Source: UBA5066 sp046331465 (lineage in GTDB: Bacteria > Acidobacteriota > Thermoanaerobaculia > UBA5066). From it: 64,000 bases of DNA. The translations under genes were made by a program, and so were the position numbers. Location: NCBI GenBank assembly GCA_046331465.1, contig JAXLQV010000003.1, positions 248,001 through 312,000 of the forward strand. The letters run 5' to 3'. Below the pieces are notes generated by a model, which was given only the letters and a program-made list of their open reading frames with translations, was not told the DNA's origin and searched no databases. Positions within the stretch are counted from its first letter, which is position 1, and every line of letters starts with the position of its first letter. Shown here piece by piece: positions 15,160-23,805 of the stretch.

Positions 15160-16476
15160 TCAGAACCTCACCGCGAACCCGAGCGACCCCCGCGTGTCGG
15201 TCGAGAGGTCGCCGTCCGACCTCTCGAGGAGGAGAAGGAGCGAGACGCTCCGCCCGAGGTTGACGTTCCCGTTCAGGGAGAAGCGGTCCGTCTTCGGCCG
15301 CGTCTCGACCCGGATCCCGTCCGAGCCGGTGAAGTGGAGGACGGAGAGCGCCGAGGAGTAGTCGAGCGAGACGTAGACCCGGCCGCCGAAGCTCCGGCCG
15401 ATCGAGGCGTACCAGGCGTCGTAGTTGCTCCCGTCGGGCTGGTCGATCCGGTTGTCCGACACGGACACGTCGATCCCGCTGCGGAAGACGTTCGCCGCGT
15501 GGAGACCGGCGGTGATGCGGCCCGTCGAGCCCTCCTCGCGGCTCCCCCGGTCGCTGGCGTAGCCGGCGTAGAGGCTCACCCCCTTCGCGACCTGCACCGT
15601 CACCCGCCCGCCCAGCGACTCGTAGAGGAACCCCTCGGCGAGCCGCGGGTCGATCGGCCGCCCGTCGAGCTGGTCCTGGGTGAGGGTCCGCGCGTCGTAC
15701 GAGCGGCCCCGGTGGTAGAGACCCTGCAGCTCGACGCGGGAGGAGACGGCCCAGCGGGCATTGACGAGGGCGTAGCTGAGCCCGGTGTCGCCGACGCCGC
15801 CGGGCCGGGCGAGGTCCCATTCCCCGGCGACGTAGAAGAAGAGCGTCCTTCCCTCCGGGAGGAAGTTCGTCGTCGTGAGGACCGACCTCTCCGTCATCCC
15901 CGAGTTGCGGACCGTCACGAAGCCGAGGACGTGCCGCTGCGCCCCTTCTCCGTCGAGGGCGACGTACGCCCCGCCCTTCTTCACGCCGCTCACCCAGCCC
16001 GCTTCCCACCCCTCCGGCTCGGCGCCGGCGAAGACGCCGAAGCGCGGCATCAGCTTCTTCTTTCCCTTCTTCGCCTTTCCCCTCACCTCGACGAGAGCGC
16101 CGCCGACGGAGCCGAGCCCGCCGAGGTCGTTGAGCCACATCTGCCCGACCCGCACGCCCACCGTCCCGTTCGCGAAACGACCGCCGAACCACGCGTCCCA
16201 GAGCGAGAAGCGGTTCCTCCGGTCGGCGCCCTCGACGCCGTAGGTCGACCCGCGGCCGTCGAAGGCGTACTCGAGCCCGTTCGCCTCCGCCTCCGCCGAC
16301 CGGACCGTCAGCGTCGCGATCGCCTCGTTCGTCGTGTAGGAGTCGCCCCCCTCGGGACGGTACTGGCCGCCGCTCAGGAAGAGGGAGAAGCGCCCCCACG
16401 CGCCCGACTGCGCGCGCGCCACGGGCGCGCCGCAGACGACGGCGAGGAGGAGGACGCGGGCGAGCGCCGATCTCAC
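15160..16476 (-). CDS. Outer-membrane beta-barrel protein of the multiheme cytochrome operon
   Basis: 438 residues with a signal peptide (LLLAVVCGAPVARAQ) and a mature part made of alternating amphipathic strands, ending in FAVRF; a C-terminal aromatic residue is the usual outer-membrane insertion signal. No heme motif is present. It is not a family I can name from sequence; weak resemblance is to the large porins of porin-cytochrome conduits (MtrB/PioB type). It starts with GTG only nine bases after the stop of the 63-heme cytochrome gene, with a G-rich ribosome site, so the two are co-translated. The simplest role is a sheath or pore carrying the cytochrome through the outer membrane. Confidence 0.72.
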   Translation of the reverse strand: MRSALARVLLLAVVCGAPVARAQSGAWGRFSLFLSGGQYRPEGGDSYTTNEAIATLTVRSAEAEANGLEYAFDGRGSTYGVEGADRRNRFSLWDAWFGGRFANGTVGVRVGQMWLNDLGGLGSVGGALVEVRGKAKKGKKKLMPRFGVFAGAEPEGWEAGWVSGVKKGGAYVALDGEGAQRHVLGFVTVRNSGMTERSVLTTTNFLPEGRTLFFYVAGEWDLARPGGVGDTGLSYALVNARWAVSSRVELQGLYHRGRSYDARTLTQDQLDGRPIDPRLAEGFLYESLGGRVTVQVAKGVSLYAGYASDRGSREEGSTGRITAGLHAANVFRSGIDVSVSDNRIDQPDGSNYDAWYASIGRSFGGRVYVSLDYSSALSVLHFTGSDGIRVETRPKTDRFSLNGNVNLGRSVSLLLLLERSDGDLSTDTRGSLGFAVRF

Positions 16477-16485
16477 CGCCCCCCC

Positions 16486-19400
16486 TCAGCCGGCCCGCCC
16501 CTGCGGGTGGCACGAGTAGCAGGCGACCGAGTCGTAGCGATAGCCGGCGATCCCCCGGTGGTGACCGTCCGTCTCCGTGCGGCCGTGGCAGGTGAGGCAG
16601 GTGAAGACGGCGTAGTTCGAAGAGCTCGTGTGGCAGGCCGAGCAGGGATTCCCCGCGTGCCGGCCCGACGTGATCGGGAACCAGGTGTGGTTGAACGTCC
16701 CCTGCAGCCAGGAGGTGTCCGACGCCTTGTGGCACGTCTCGCACGTCGTCGGGAAACCCGCCGCCGTGTGGTTCGGGTTCGTCGTCGCCTGGTACAGGGA
16801 CAGGTGGCAGGAGGCGCACGCCGACGGCAACCCCGCGTAGACGTTGCTCCGGTGGCACGTCGTGCAGGACTGGGACGCGTGCAGGCCGAGGAGCGGCCAC
16901 TTCGTGTGCGCGTAGGTGCCCTGCGCGAAGGACGTGCCCGTCGCCTTGTGGCACGTCTCGCACGTCGTCGCGAATCCCGCCGCGGCGTGGTTCGGGTTCG
17001 TCGCCGCCTGGTACTGCGACAGGTGGCAGGAGCCGCAGTCGCGCGGCGTCCCCGCGTAGACCCCGTTCTTGTGGCACGCGGCGCACGGCTGCGTCGCGTG
17101 GACTCCCACCAGGGCGAACACCGTCGCGTGGTTGAACGTCCCCTGAAGCCACGAGGTGTCCGACACCCTGTGGCACGTCTCGCACGTCGTCGGGAATCCC
17201 ACGGCCGCGTGGTTCGGGTTCGTCGTCTTCTGGTAGTCGGCCAGGTGACAGGAGGCGCACGTGGACGGGAGGCCGGCGAAGACCCCGTTCCGGTGGCACG
17301 TCGTGCACGCCTGCGAGGCGTGCAGCCCGAGCAGGGGCCACTTCGTGTGCGCGTAGGTCCCCTGCGCGAAGGACGTGTCCGTCGCCCTGTGGCACGTCTC
17401 GCACGTCGTCGCGAAGCCCGCCATCAGGTGGTTCGGATTCGTCGCCGCCTGGTACTGCGCGAGGTGACACCCGGCGCAGTCGCGCGGCGTCCCCGCGTAG
17501 ACGCCGTTCTTGTGGCACGCCGCGCACGGCTGCGTCGCGTGGACTCCCACCAGGGCGAAGACCGTCGCGTGGTTGAACGTCCCCTGGCTCCAGGCGGCGT
17601 CCGACACCTTGTGGCACGTCTCGCACGTCGTCGGGAACCCCGCGGCCGCGTGGTTCGGGTTCGTCGTCTTCTGGTAGTCGGCCAGGTGACAGGAGGCGCA
17701 CGTCGACGGCAGGCCCGCGAAGACCCCGCTCCGGTGGCAGGTCGTGCACGCCTGCGAGGCGTGCTGCCCGAGGAGCGGCCACCTTGTGTGCGCGTAGGTG
17801 CCCTGCGCGAAGGCCGTGTCCGTCGCCTTGTGGCACGTCTCGCACGTCGTGGCGAAGCCCGCCATCAGGTGGTTCGGGTTCGTCGCCTTCTGGAAGTCGG
17901 CGAGGTGGCACCCCGCGCAGTCGCGCGCCGTCCCGCGGTAGACGCCCGACTTGTGGCAGTCGGCGCACGCGGCCGTCGCGTGCCGGCCGACGAGAGCGAA
18001 GGCCGAGGCGTGGTCGAACTTCCCCTGCTGCCACGACGGGTCCGCCAGCGCGTGGCACGTCTCGCACGTCGTCGGGAACCCCGCCGCCGCGTGGTTCGGA
18101 TTCGCCGTCTTCTGGTAGTCGGCCTGGTGGCACGAGGCGCAGTTCGACGGGAGCCCCGCGTAGACCCCGCTCCGGTGGCACGTCGAGCACGCGTTCCCCG
18201 CGTGCCGCCCCACGAGCGGCCACTTCGTGTGCGCCCAGGTCGCCCCCGTCCAGGCCGTGTCCGTCGCCTTGTGGCAGGTCTCGCACGTCGTGGCGAAGCC
18301 CGCCATCAGGTGGTTCGGGTTCGTCGCCTTTTGGAAGTCCGGGAGGTGGCACCCGGCGCAGTCGCGCGAGGTCCCGCGGAAGACACCCGACCTGTGGCAG
18401 TCGGCGCACGCGGCCGTCGCGTGCCGGCCGACGAGAGCGAAGACCGAGGCGTGGTCGAACTTCCCCTGCTGCCACGACGGGTCCGCCAGCGCGTGGCACG
18501 TCTCGCACGTCGTCGGGAAGCCCGCCGCCGCGTGATTCGGGTTCACGGCCTTCTGGTAGTCGGCCTGGTGGCACGAGGCGCAGTTCGACGGGAGCCCCGC
18601 GTAGACGCCGCTCCGGTGGCAAGCCGTGCACGCGTTCCCGGCGTGCCGCCCAACGAGCGGCCATTTCAGGTGCGCGAAGGTCACGCCCGTGAACGCCGCG
18701 TCGGTCGCCTTGTGGCACGTCTCGCACGTCGTCGGGAAGCCCGCGAGGACGTGGCTCGGGTTCGTCGCCTTCTGGTACTGCGTCAGGTGGCAGCCCGCGC
18801 AGTCGCGCGGCGTCCCGCGGTAGACGCCCGACCTGTGGCAGTCGGCGCAGGCGGCCGTCGCGTGGCGGCCGACGAGCGGGAACACCGCCTGGTGGTCGAT
18901 GCGGGCCGTCCGCCAGGACGCGTCCGAGACCTTGTGGCAGGTCTCGCACGTCATCGGGAATCCCCCCGCGACGTGGTCCGGCGACTTCGCCCGCTCGTAG
19001 TCCGCCCTGTGGCAGCTTGCGCAGCCCGACACCGCGCCCTTCCGGAAGACGCCGTCCGTGTGGCACTTCGCGCAGTCGATCGTCGCGTGGGCCCCGGACA
19101 GGGGAAAGCCCGTCGCGGCCGCGTGGTCCCAGGTGACGGCGGTCCACGACTGGGGGCGGTGGCAGTTCTGGCAGTCGAGGCCGAGCTGCGTCCGGAACCG
19201 GTCGTCCTGCCGCCTGTACCAGTGGCAGTCAGCGCAGAGGCGGGGCGTCCCCTTCGTCTGCCCCTTGACGTGGCAGGACGCGCACGGCACGAGGAGGTGC
19301 TTCCCCTCGAGGGGCCACGAGGTCTTGTGGAACTCGCGCGAGGCCGTCTTCCAGGCCGCGGAGGGCGAGTGGCAGCCCTCGCAGGAGCTGCCGAGCGCCC

Positions 19401-21249
19401 CGCGGTGCGGGTCCTTGTGGCACAACGCGCAGGAGGACGCGAAACCCTTGTAGCGGACCGCCGTCCCCTTTCCCGCAGGGAACGCCGCCGTCTCGCTCTT
19501 GTGGCAGGCCGCGCAGGGCACCTGCGCGTGCCCCCCCTTCCAGAAGTCCGGCGAGCCGGGATGGGTGAACGCGGGGACCTTGAAGCTCTCGGGGGAATGG
19601 CACGTCGTGCACGTCGTCCCGAGCTGGCCGAGGTGCGGGTCCTTGTGGCAGCTCGCACACGCCGTCCCGAGGCCCTTCAGCCTCACGGCGGTCCCGCTCC
19701 CCGCCGGGAACGCCCCGGTCTCCTTCCGGTGGCACTTCTCGCAGGCGAGCGGCGCGTGCTTGCCAGTGAGTGGGAACGCCGACTTCGCGTGGTCGAACCC
19801 CACCGGGGCGAACTTCGCGCCCGTCACCGAGTGGCAGCTCTCGCACGACGTGCCGACCTGCCCGAGGTGCGGGTCCTTGTGGCAGGAGGCGCAGGCCGTC
19901 GAGAGCCCCCGGTACGTCCTCTCGCCGACCGGGACCGGCCTCCCGTTCGGCCCGGTCTTCGGGCCGCCGTGACACTTCTCGCAGGCGAGGTTCTCGTGGG
20001 CGCCGGCGAAGAGCTCGGGGAAGCGCGGGTGCCGGAACTCCTTCGGGTGGAAGCTCTCCGTGCCGTGGCACGTCGCACAGGTGGCGCCGAGGCTCCCCCG
20101 GTGCGGGTCCTTGTGGCACGCGGTGCAGTCCGCCTTCAGGCCCCGGAAGTCGACGACGCTCGGCGGACCGTTCGCCTTCGCGGCGCCGCTGGCGCCGTTC
20201 CCCTTCCCCTTCGCCGTTCCCGACGCCGCCCCCGCCTTGCCGCCCGCGGCCGTCGGGGCGTGGCACGACGCGCACCTCGCCGCCGCGTGCTTCCCCGTCA
20301 GCGGGAAGCGGGTCTTCGCGGCGTGGTCGAACGGCGCCCCGCGGAAGGCCTTCTCGTCGTGGCAGCCCGCGCAGTCCTGCCGGAACTGGCCTCGGTGGGG
20401 GTCCTGGTGACAGGCCGCGCAGGTCGCCGCCGCGAGCTTCACCTTCGTCGCGGGCTCCCGGTGGCAGGCGGCGCAGGCGAGCGCGGCGTGCCGGCCCCTC
20501 AGCGGGAAGGACGTCTTCGCGTGATCGACCTTCGTCGTCCGGAACGTCGCCGTCTCGTGGCACGAGGAGCAGTCCGCTCCGAACGCCTTCGCGTGCGGAT
20601 CCCGGTGACAGTCGGCGCAGCTCGCGAACTTCACCCCGCGGAAGACGCCGTTCGCGTGGCACTTCGCGCAGGCCACCTTCGCGTGCGCGCCGGTCAGGGC
20701 GAACCGGGTCTTCGCGTGGTCGAAGGAGTTGACGGTCTCCTTGAACGGCACCGCGGCCGAGTGACAGGCAGCGCAGGCGGTGCCGAGGGTCCCCTTGTGG
20801 ACGTCGGCGTGGCAGGTGACGCAGGTCGGGGAGAGCTTCAGGAAGGAGCGCGTCCTGTGGCAGGCCGCGCACTTCTCCGCGAGCGGGGCGTGCCGCCCGT
20901 CGAGCGGGAAGCCGGTCTCTCTCGCGTGGTCGAACCCCCTCGTCTCGAACGGGCGCAGCTCGGCGTCACGACCCGCGTGCTCGGCGTGGCAGGCCGCGCA
21001 CTCGCCCTTCACGTCCCGGTGGACCCCCTTCTTCTGCGCGACCCGCGCGGCGACGTCCCTGTGGCAGGCCAGGCAGCGGGAGGCGGCGACCTGCTTCCCC
21101 TTCTCGTGGCACTTCTCGCAGTTCCCGAGCCCCTCGAGCTTCGCGTGGGCCCTCGAGAGCGGGCCGGGCGACACGAGCTCGCCGAGCTGCGCCGCGGCCG
21201 GCCTCGCGGCGAGGAGCGCCGCCGCCGCGAGGAACGCGAGACGCCTCAC
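16486..21249 (-). CDS. Giant secreted multiheme c-type cytochrome with 63 CXXCH motifs
   Basis: A 1587-residue exported cytochrome starting at a GTG that overlaps the stop of the b-type membrane protein (GTGA). Residues 1-20 are a signal peptide (FLAAAALLAARPAAAQ). I count 63 CXXCH motifs, about one heme per 25 residues. The N-terminal half (29 motifs) repeatedly shows CASCHKDPH followed closely by a second CXXCH, a pattern familiar from large multiheme cytochromes. The C-terminal half (motifs 30-60) is built from about 73-residue, three-heme repeats each opened by CETCH, with numerous extra histidines (FDHA, GRHA, NPNH) that could be second axial ligands. Three more motifs end the chain. It is predicted to conduct electrons across or beyond the cell envelope. 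Confidence 0.93.
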   Translation of the reverse strand: MRRLAFLAAAALLAARPAAAQLGELVSPGPLSRAHAKLEGLGNCEKCHEKGKQVAASRCLACHRDVAARVAQKKGVHRDVKGECAACHAEHAGRDAELRPFETRGFDHARETGFPLDGRHAPLAEKCAACHRTRSFLKLSPTCVTCHADVHKGTLGTACAACHSAAVPFKETVNSFDHAKTRFALTGAHAKVACAKCHANGVFRGVKFASCADCHRDPHAKAFGADCSSCHETATFRTTKVDHAKTSFPLRGRHAALACAACHREPATKVKLAAATCAACHQDPHRGQFRQDCAGCHDEKAFRGAPFDHAAKTRFPLTGKHAAARCASCHAPTAAGGKAGAASGTAKGKGNGASGAAKANGPPSVVDFRGLKADCTACHKDPHRGSLGATCATCHGTESFHPKEFRHPRFPELFAGAHENLACEKCHGGPKTGPNGRPVPVGERTYRGLSTACASCHKDPHLGQVGTSCESCHSVTGAKFAPVGFDHAKSAFPLTGKHAPLACEKCHRKETGAFPAGSGTAVRLKGLGTACASCHKDPHLGQLGTTCTTCHSPESFKVPAFTHPGSPDFWKGGHAQVPCAACHKSETAAFPAGKGTAVRYKGFASSCALCHKDPHRGALGSSCEGCHSPSAAWKTASREFHKTSWPLEGKHLLVPCASCHVKGQTKGTPRLCADCHWYRRQDDRFRTQLGLDCQNCHRPQSWTAVTWDHAAATGFPLSGAHATIDCAKCHTDGVFRKGAVSGCASCHRADYERAKSPDHVAGGFPMTCETCHKVSDASWRTARIDHQAVFPLVGRHATAACADCHRSGVYRGTPRDCAGCHLTQYQKATNPSHVLAGFPTTCETCHKATDAAFTGVTFAHLKWPLVGRHAGNACTACHRSGVYAGLPSNCASCHQADYQKAVNPNHAAAGFPTTCETCHALADPSWQQGKFDHASVFALVGRHATAACADCHRSGVFRGTSRDCAGCHLPDFQKATNPNHLMAGFATTCETCHKATDTAWTGATWAHTKWPLVGRHAGNACSTCHRSGVYAGLPSNCASCHQADYQKTANPNHAAAGFPTTCETCHALADPSWQQGKFDHASAFALVGRHATAACADCHKSGVYRGTARDCAGCHLADFQKATNPNHLMAGFATTCETCHKATDTAFAQGTYAHTRWPLLGQHASQACTTCHRSGVFAGLPSTCASCHLADYQKTTNPNHAAAGFPTTCETCHKVSDAAWSQGTFNHATVFALVGVHATQPCAACHKNGVYAGTPRDCAGCHLAQYQAATNPNHLMAGFATTCETCHRATDTSFAQGTYAHTKWPLLGLHASQACTTCHRNGVFAGLPSTCASCHLADYQKTTNPNHAAVGFPTTCETCHRVSDTSWLQGTFNHATVFALVGVHATQPCAACHKNGVYAGTPRDCGSCHLSQYQAATNPNHAAAGFATTCETCHKATGTSFAQGTYAHTKWPLLGLHASQSCTTCHRSNVYAGLPSACASCHLSLYQATTNPNHTAAGFPTTCETCHKASDTSWLQGTFNHTWFPITSGRHAGNPCSACHTSSSNYAVFTCLTCHGRTETDGHHRGIAGYRYDSVACYSCHPQGRAG
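16731..18948 (-). repeat. Coding tandem repeats, ~220 bp (three hemes per unit), alternating A and B types
   Basis: Eleven copies of the CETCH codons recur at about 220-bp intervals inside the cytochrome gene. Units alternate between an A form (AH-KWPL-G-HA, then SGVYAGLP--CASCH--DYQ) and a B form (FNHATVFALVG-HA, then GVYAGTPRDCAGCHL-QYQ), so the higher-order period is about 440 bp and six hemes. Neighbouring copies are nearly identical in places, indicating recent duplication or gene conversion. Confidence 0.85.
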
Positions 21250-22196
21250 CGGCCTCCCGCCGCGTAGCCGAAGTAGATGGCGACGCCGACGTGGACGACG
21301 AAGACCGCCGCCAGGACCCAGACGAAGGGCTTGTGGAAGACGTGCCAGAGGGCGAAGAGGCGGCGCGTCAGGTCGAGCGCCGCCGCCCGGCGAAGGAGGT
21401 TGATCCGCTCCGCCTCCGCGAGGAGCGCCTCGCGGATCTGGTCCGGTTCGAGGCCCGCCGACCGGATCTCGCGTTCGATCGCGCGGGTCTTCCTCCAGAC
21501 GGCGAAGCCCCCGAAGACGAGGCTCGCGACAGGGTGTCGGTCCCCCTCGCGGGGAAGGAGGCTCGTCTCCATTTCGTCGATCCGTCCGAGGAGCCGGGGA
21601 GGGACCTTCATCTCCGCGAGTCCGTGGCGGAGCTCCGCCGCCCGGGCCTCGATCGCCCTGCGGTCCATCTCGACGCCCCGGATCGTCCTCGGGATCCGGA
21701 CGTAGAGGTACCGGCCGACGAACCCCGACGCCACGACGCCGAGCATCGACCAGTAGGCGACGGAGACGATGCCGTTGAAACGCAGCGACGTGTGGAGGGT
21801 GACGAGGACCGGCCCGACGATGCCGCAGAAGATGTGCACCTCGAGCCACGCCTTCGTCGTCCCGACGTTCGAGAGCACGCGGAGCTTCTTCCTCGCGATG
21901 TAGGCGAGGGTCCCTCCGAACATCAGCACCGAGCCCGCGATGCCGAGGGAACGCCCGACGGGACCCGCGGGCCGGAGGATCCGATGGGCGGGTGCGTAGG
22001 CGCGTACCCGGAGCGGGGTCCGGTAGTAGGAAAGGCCGTCGAGCTGAAAGAGAACAACGAGAACGGCGATCACCGCGGCCGCGGCCGCCAGGGAGACCAC
22101 GCCGACCGGCTTCCGAATCCCGGCCCGGGCGGGCGGGTGAGTCTCGAATACACGTCCCATCGAGGTCCCCTGCGGGACCGAGCGGCTCTCGTTCAT
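21246..22196 (-). CDS. b-type cytochrome-like integral membrane protein
   Basis: A 316-residue inner-membrane protein with an N-terminal TM helix (residues 30-50), a helical core and a C-terminal TM helix. Histidines fall at positions suited to b-heme ligation: WLEVHIFCGIVGPVLVTLHTSL in the middle and ALWHVFHKPFVWVL followed by VVHVGVAIYFGY at the end. A soluble, charged helical stretch (residues 170-260) lies between. The fold resembles ferric-reductase or cytochrome b561-like quinol oxidases. Its stop overlaps the start of the 63-heme cytochrome, so it is a good candidate for the entry point of electrons from the quinone pool. GGAGGGAG precedes the ATG; an ATG at 22160 is possible. Confidence 0.75.
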   Translation of the reverse strand: MNESRSVPQGTSMGRVFETHPPARAGIRKPVGVVSLAAAAAVIAVLVVLFQLDGLSYYRTPLRVRAYAPAHRILRPAGPVGRSLGIAGSVLMFGGTLAYIARKKLRVLSNVGTTKAWLEVHIFCGIVGPVLVTLHTSLRFNGIVSVAYWSMLGVVASGFVGRYLYVRIPRTIRGVEMDRRAIEARAAELRHGLAEMKVPPRLLGRIDEMETSLLPREGDRHPVASLVFGGFAVWRKTRAIEREIRSAGLEPDQIREALLAEAERINLLRRAAALDLTRRLFALWHVFHKPFVWVLAAVFVVHVGVAIYFGYAAGGR

Positions 22197-22446
22197 CTCC
22201 CTCCAGCCAGCGACCTGGGGGAGCGCCGCCGCTTACGGGCGGGCTCCTCGCCGGAATTTTGGGGAAGTGTCGCGGCTCCCGAAACCTAACGCGACGACGT
22301 CTCGGGCCTCTCTCCGTGAAGTCGGCGCCCGCCGGACCCGGATACACGGATGTCCTTGGAATCCATACCAGCCTAGAGACCGGCGGGACCGAAAAGTCAG
22401 CGGGAGGCTGGGGATCGCGACCGCGGCGGGCCCTCCCGGGCCGCGT

Positions 22447-23757
22447 TTACGCGTCGAGGACGCAGTCCCCGGTCGCGCGGGCGACGCAGGGGAGGATCCA
22501 ACCGTTCTCGCGCTCGGCCGCGCTGAGCGCGGTGCCGGGATCGTGAACCTTTCCCGAGAGGAGGCGGGTCCGGCAGGTGCCGCAGTTTCCCGCGCGGCAC
22601 ATCGAGTCGATCGACGCCCCGGCCGCTTCGGCGGCGTCGAGGAGGCTCGTCGCCCCGTCGACGCTCGCCGTGAGGCCGCTCCGCGCGAGGCGGAGCGCGT
22701 GCTCGGCGCCGCCCCCCGCCTCCTCGGAAGCCGATGCGACGGCCGCCTCGAATGCTTCGAAACGGACCTGGCCGGGCGGGACGCCGAGGCCGGCGAGCGC
22801 TTCGCGCAGAGAGGCGATCATCGGCGCCGGCCCGCAGATCATGTGGATCGCCTTCGCCGGGTCGGGGACGAAAGTCGCGATCCGGCCCGCGTCCATCCGG
22901 CCGGTCAGGAAGCCCCGCGTCGGCTCTCCCCGCGTGAGGGTGACGTAGACGCGGACGCCGGGCGCGCGGCGCGCGACGACCGCGAGCTCGTCGCGGAAGG
23001 CCACGTCCGCCTCGGTCCTGACCGTGTAGAGGAAGGTGACGGGCCGGCCCGGGTCATTCAGCACGGCGTGGCGGAGCATGGAGATCATCGGCGTGATCCC
23101 GACGCCGCCGGCGTGGAGGACGATCGGCGTGTCCCGTTCCTCCGGGTAGACGAAGGATCCCCCCGGCCCGCGGATCGGGAGCCCCCCCCCGGCGCGGACC
23201 GTCTCGTGGAGCGCGCCCGACGCCCGGCCCTGGCGCCGCACCGAGATCTCGAGGTAGCCCGCGGCCTCGGGCGCGGAGCTGATCGAGTAGCAGCGGACCT
23301 CGTCCTTCCCCCCCGCCGCGACGCGGACCACCAGGAACTGCCCGGCGCGAAACGCGAAGCCCGCCGGCCTCTCCATCCGGAACGTCCGGATCTCGGGCGT
23401 CTCGTCGACGACGGAGAGGACCTTCACCGGAACGAACCCGGCCGAGGCCGCCGGCTTCACGACCGCGGCCGCGCGGGAGGAGGCCGCGGGCGCCGGAGCC
23501 GCAGCGGCCGGGCCGGCCTCGTCGCTCCCGCCCGCGAGGAGCCTCTCGCACGCCACGACCCACGCGAGCTGCGCCGCGAGGCCGGCCAGGAGCCACGCCG
23601 GCGTCGTCAGGAGCCAGGCGAGGACGGCGAAGGCGACAGTCGGGAGAAGGAGTACCCGGCGTCCCCGGCCGGCGCGCCGGTGCGAGAGAAGCAGGAACGC
23701 CGCCACGTGGAGCGTCGTGACGAACGACAGGACGGCGATCGAGGCGGGGGCGGACAT
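22447..23757 (-). CDS. Membrane-anchored flavin/2Fe-2S ferredoxin reductase
   Basis: A 436-residue electron-transfer protein. The N-terminus has two to three TM segments (residues 5-75), then an Ala-rich linker. An FNR-type FAD domain follows (RCYSISSAPE, the FAD site), then an NAD(P)H domain (HAGGVGITPMISMLRHA and ICGPAPMI), and finally a plant-type ferredoxin domain with the cluster ligands CRAGNCGTC and a distant C in ILPCVARATGDC. The layout matches phenol hydroxylase or HCP reductase types with an added membrane anchor. It is on the same strand, 250 bases upstream of the b-type cytochrome gene. It may feed electrons to the conduit or to the neighbouring GMC enzyme; both are inferences. 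Confidence 0.88.
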   Translation of the reverse strand: MSAPASIAVLSFVTTLHVAAFLLLSHRRAGRGRRVLLLPTVAFAVLAWLLTTPAWLLAGLAAQLAWVVACERLLAGGSDEAGPAAAAPAPAASSRAAAVVKPAASAGFVPVKVLSVVDETPEIRTFRMERPAGFAFRAGQFLVVRVAAGGKDEVRCYSISSAPEAAGYLEISVRRQGRASGALHETVRAGGGLPIRGPGGSFVYPEERDTPIVLHAGGVGITPMISMLRHAVLNDPGRPVTFLYTVRTEADVAFRDELAVVARRAPGVRVYVTLTRGEPTRGFLTGRMDAGRIATFVPDPAKAIHMICGPAPMIASLREALAGLGVPPGQVRFEAFEAAVASASEEAGGGAEHALRLARSGLTASVDGATSLLDAAEAAGASIDSMCRAGNCGTCRTRLLSGKVHDPGTALSAAERENGWILPCVARATGDCVLDA

Positions 23758-23805
23758 CGGCCCGCGGAGGATAACGAACGGTCCCGAGCGGCCGGCTGCC
23801 GCGGG

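Noticed and set aside
16700..18960. Regularly spaced repeats resembling a CRISPR array or satellite
   Set aside because: The ~220-bp units are in-frame coding repeats of heme-binding modules; there are no short identical repeats with unique spacers and no cas genes.
14875..21267. A 2130-codon open frame on the plus strand, rich in Arg, Val and Ala
   Set aside because: It is antisense to the multiheme cytochrome gene. Its repeats only mirror the CXXCH repeats, it has no domain or ribosome site, and long antisense frames are expected at this GC content.
21250..22347. Extension of the cytochrome reading frame upstream of 21249
   Set aside because: This part overlaps the b-type membrane protein gene out of frame and has no heme motifs; the GTG at 21249 begins a proper signal peptide.
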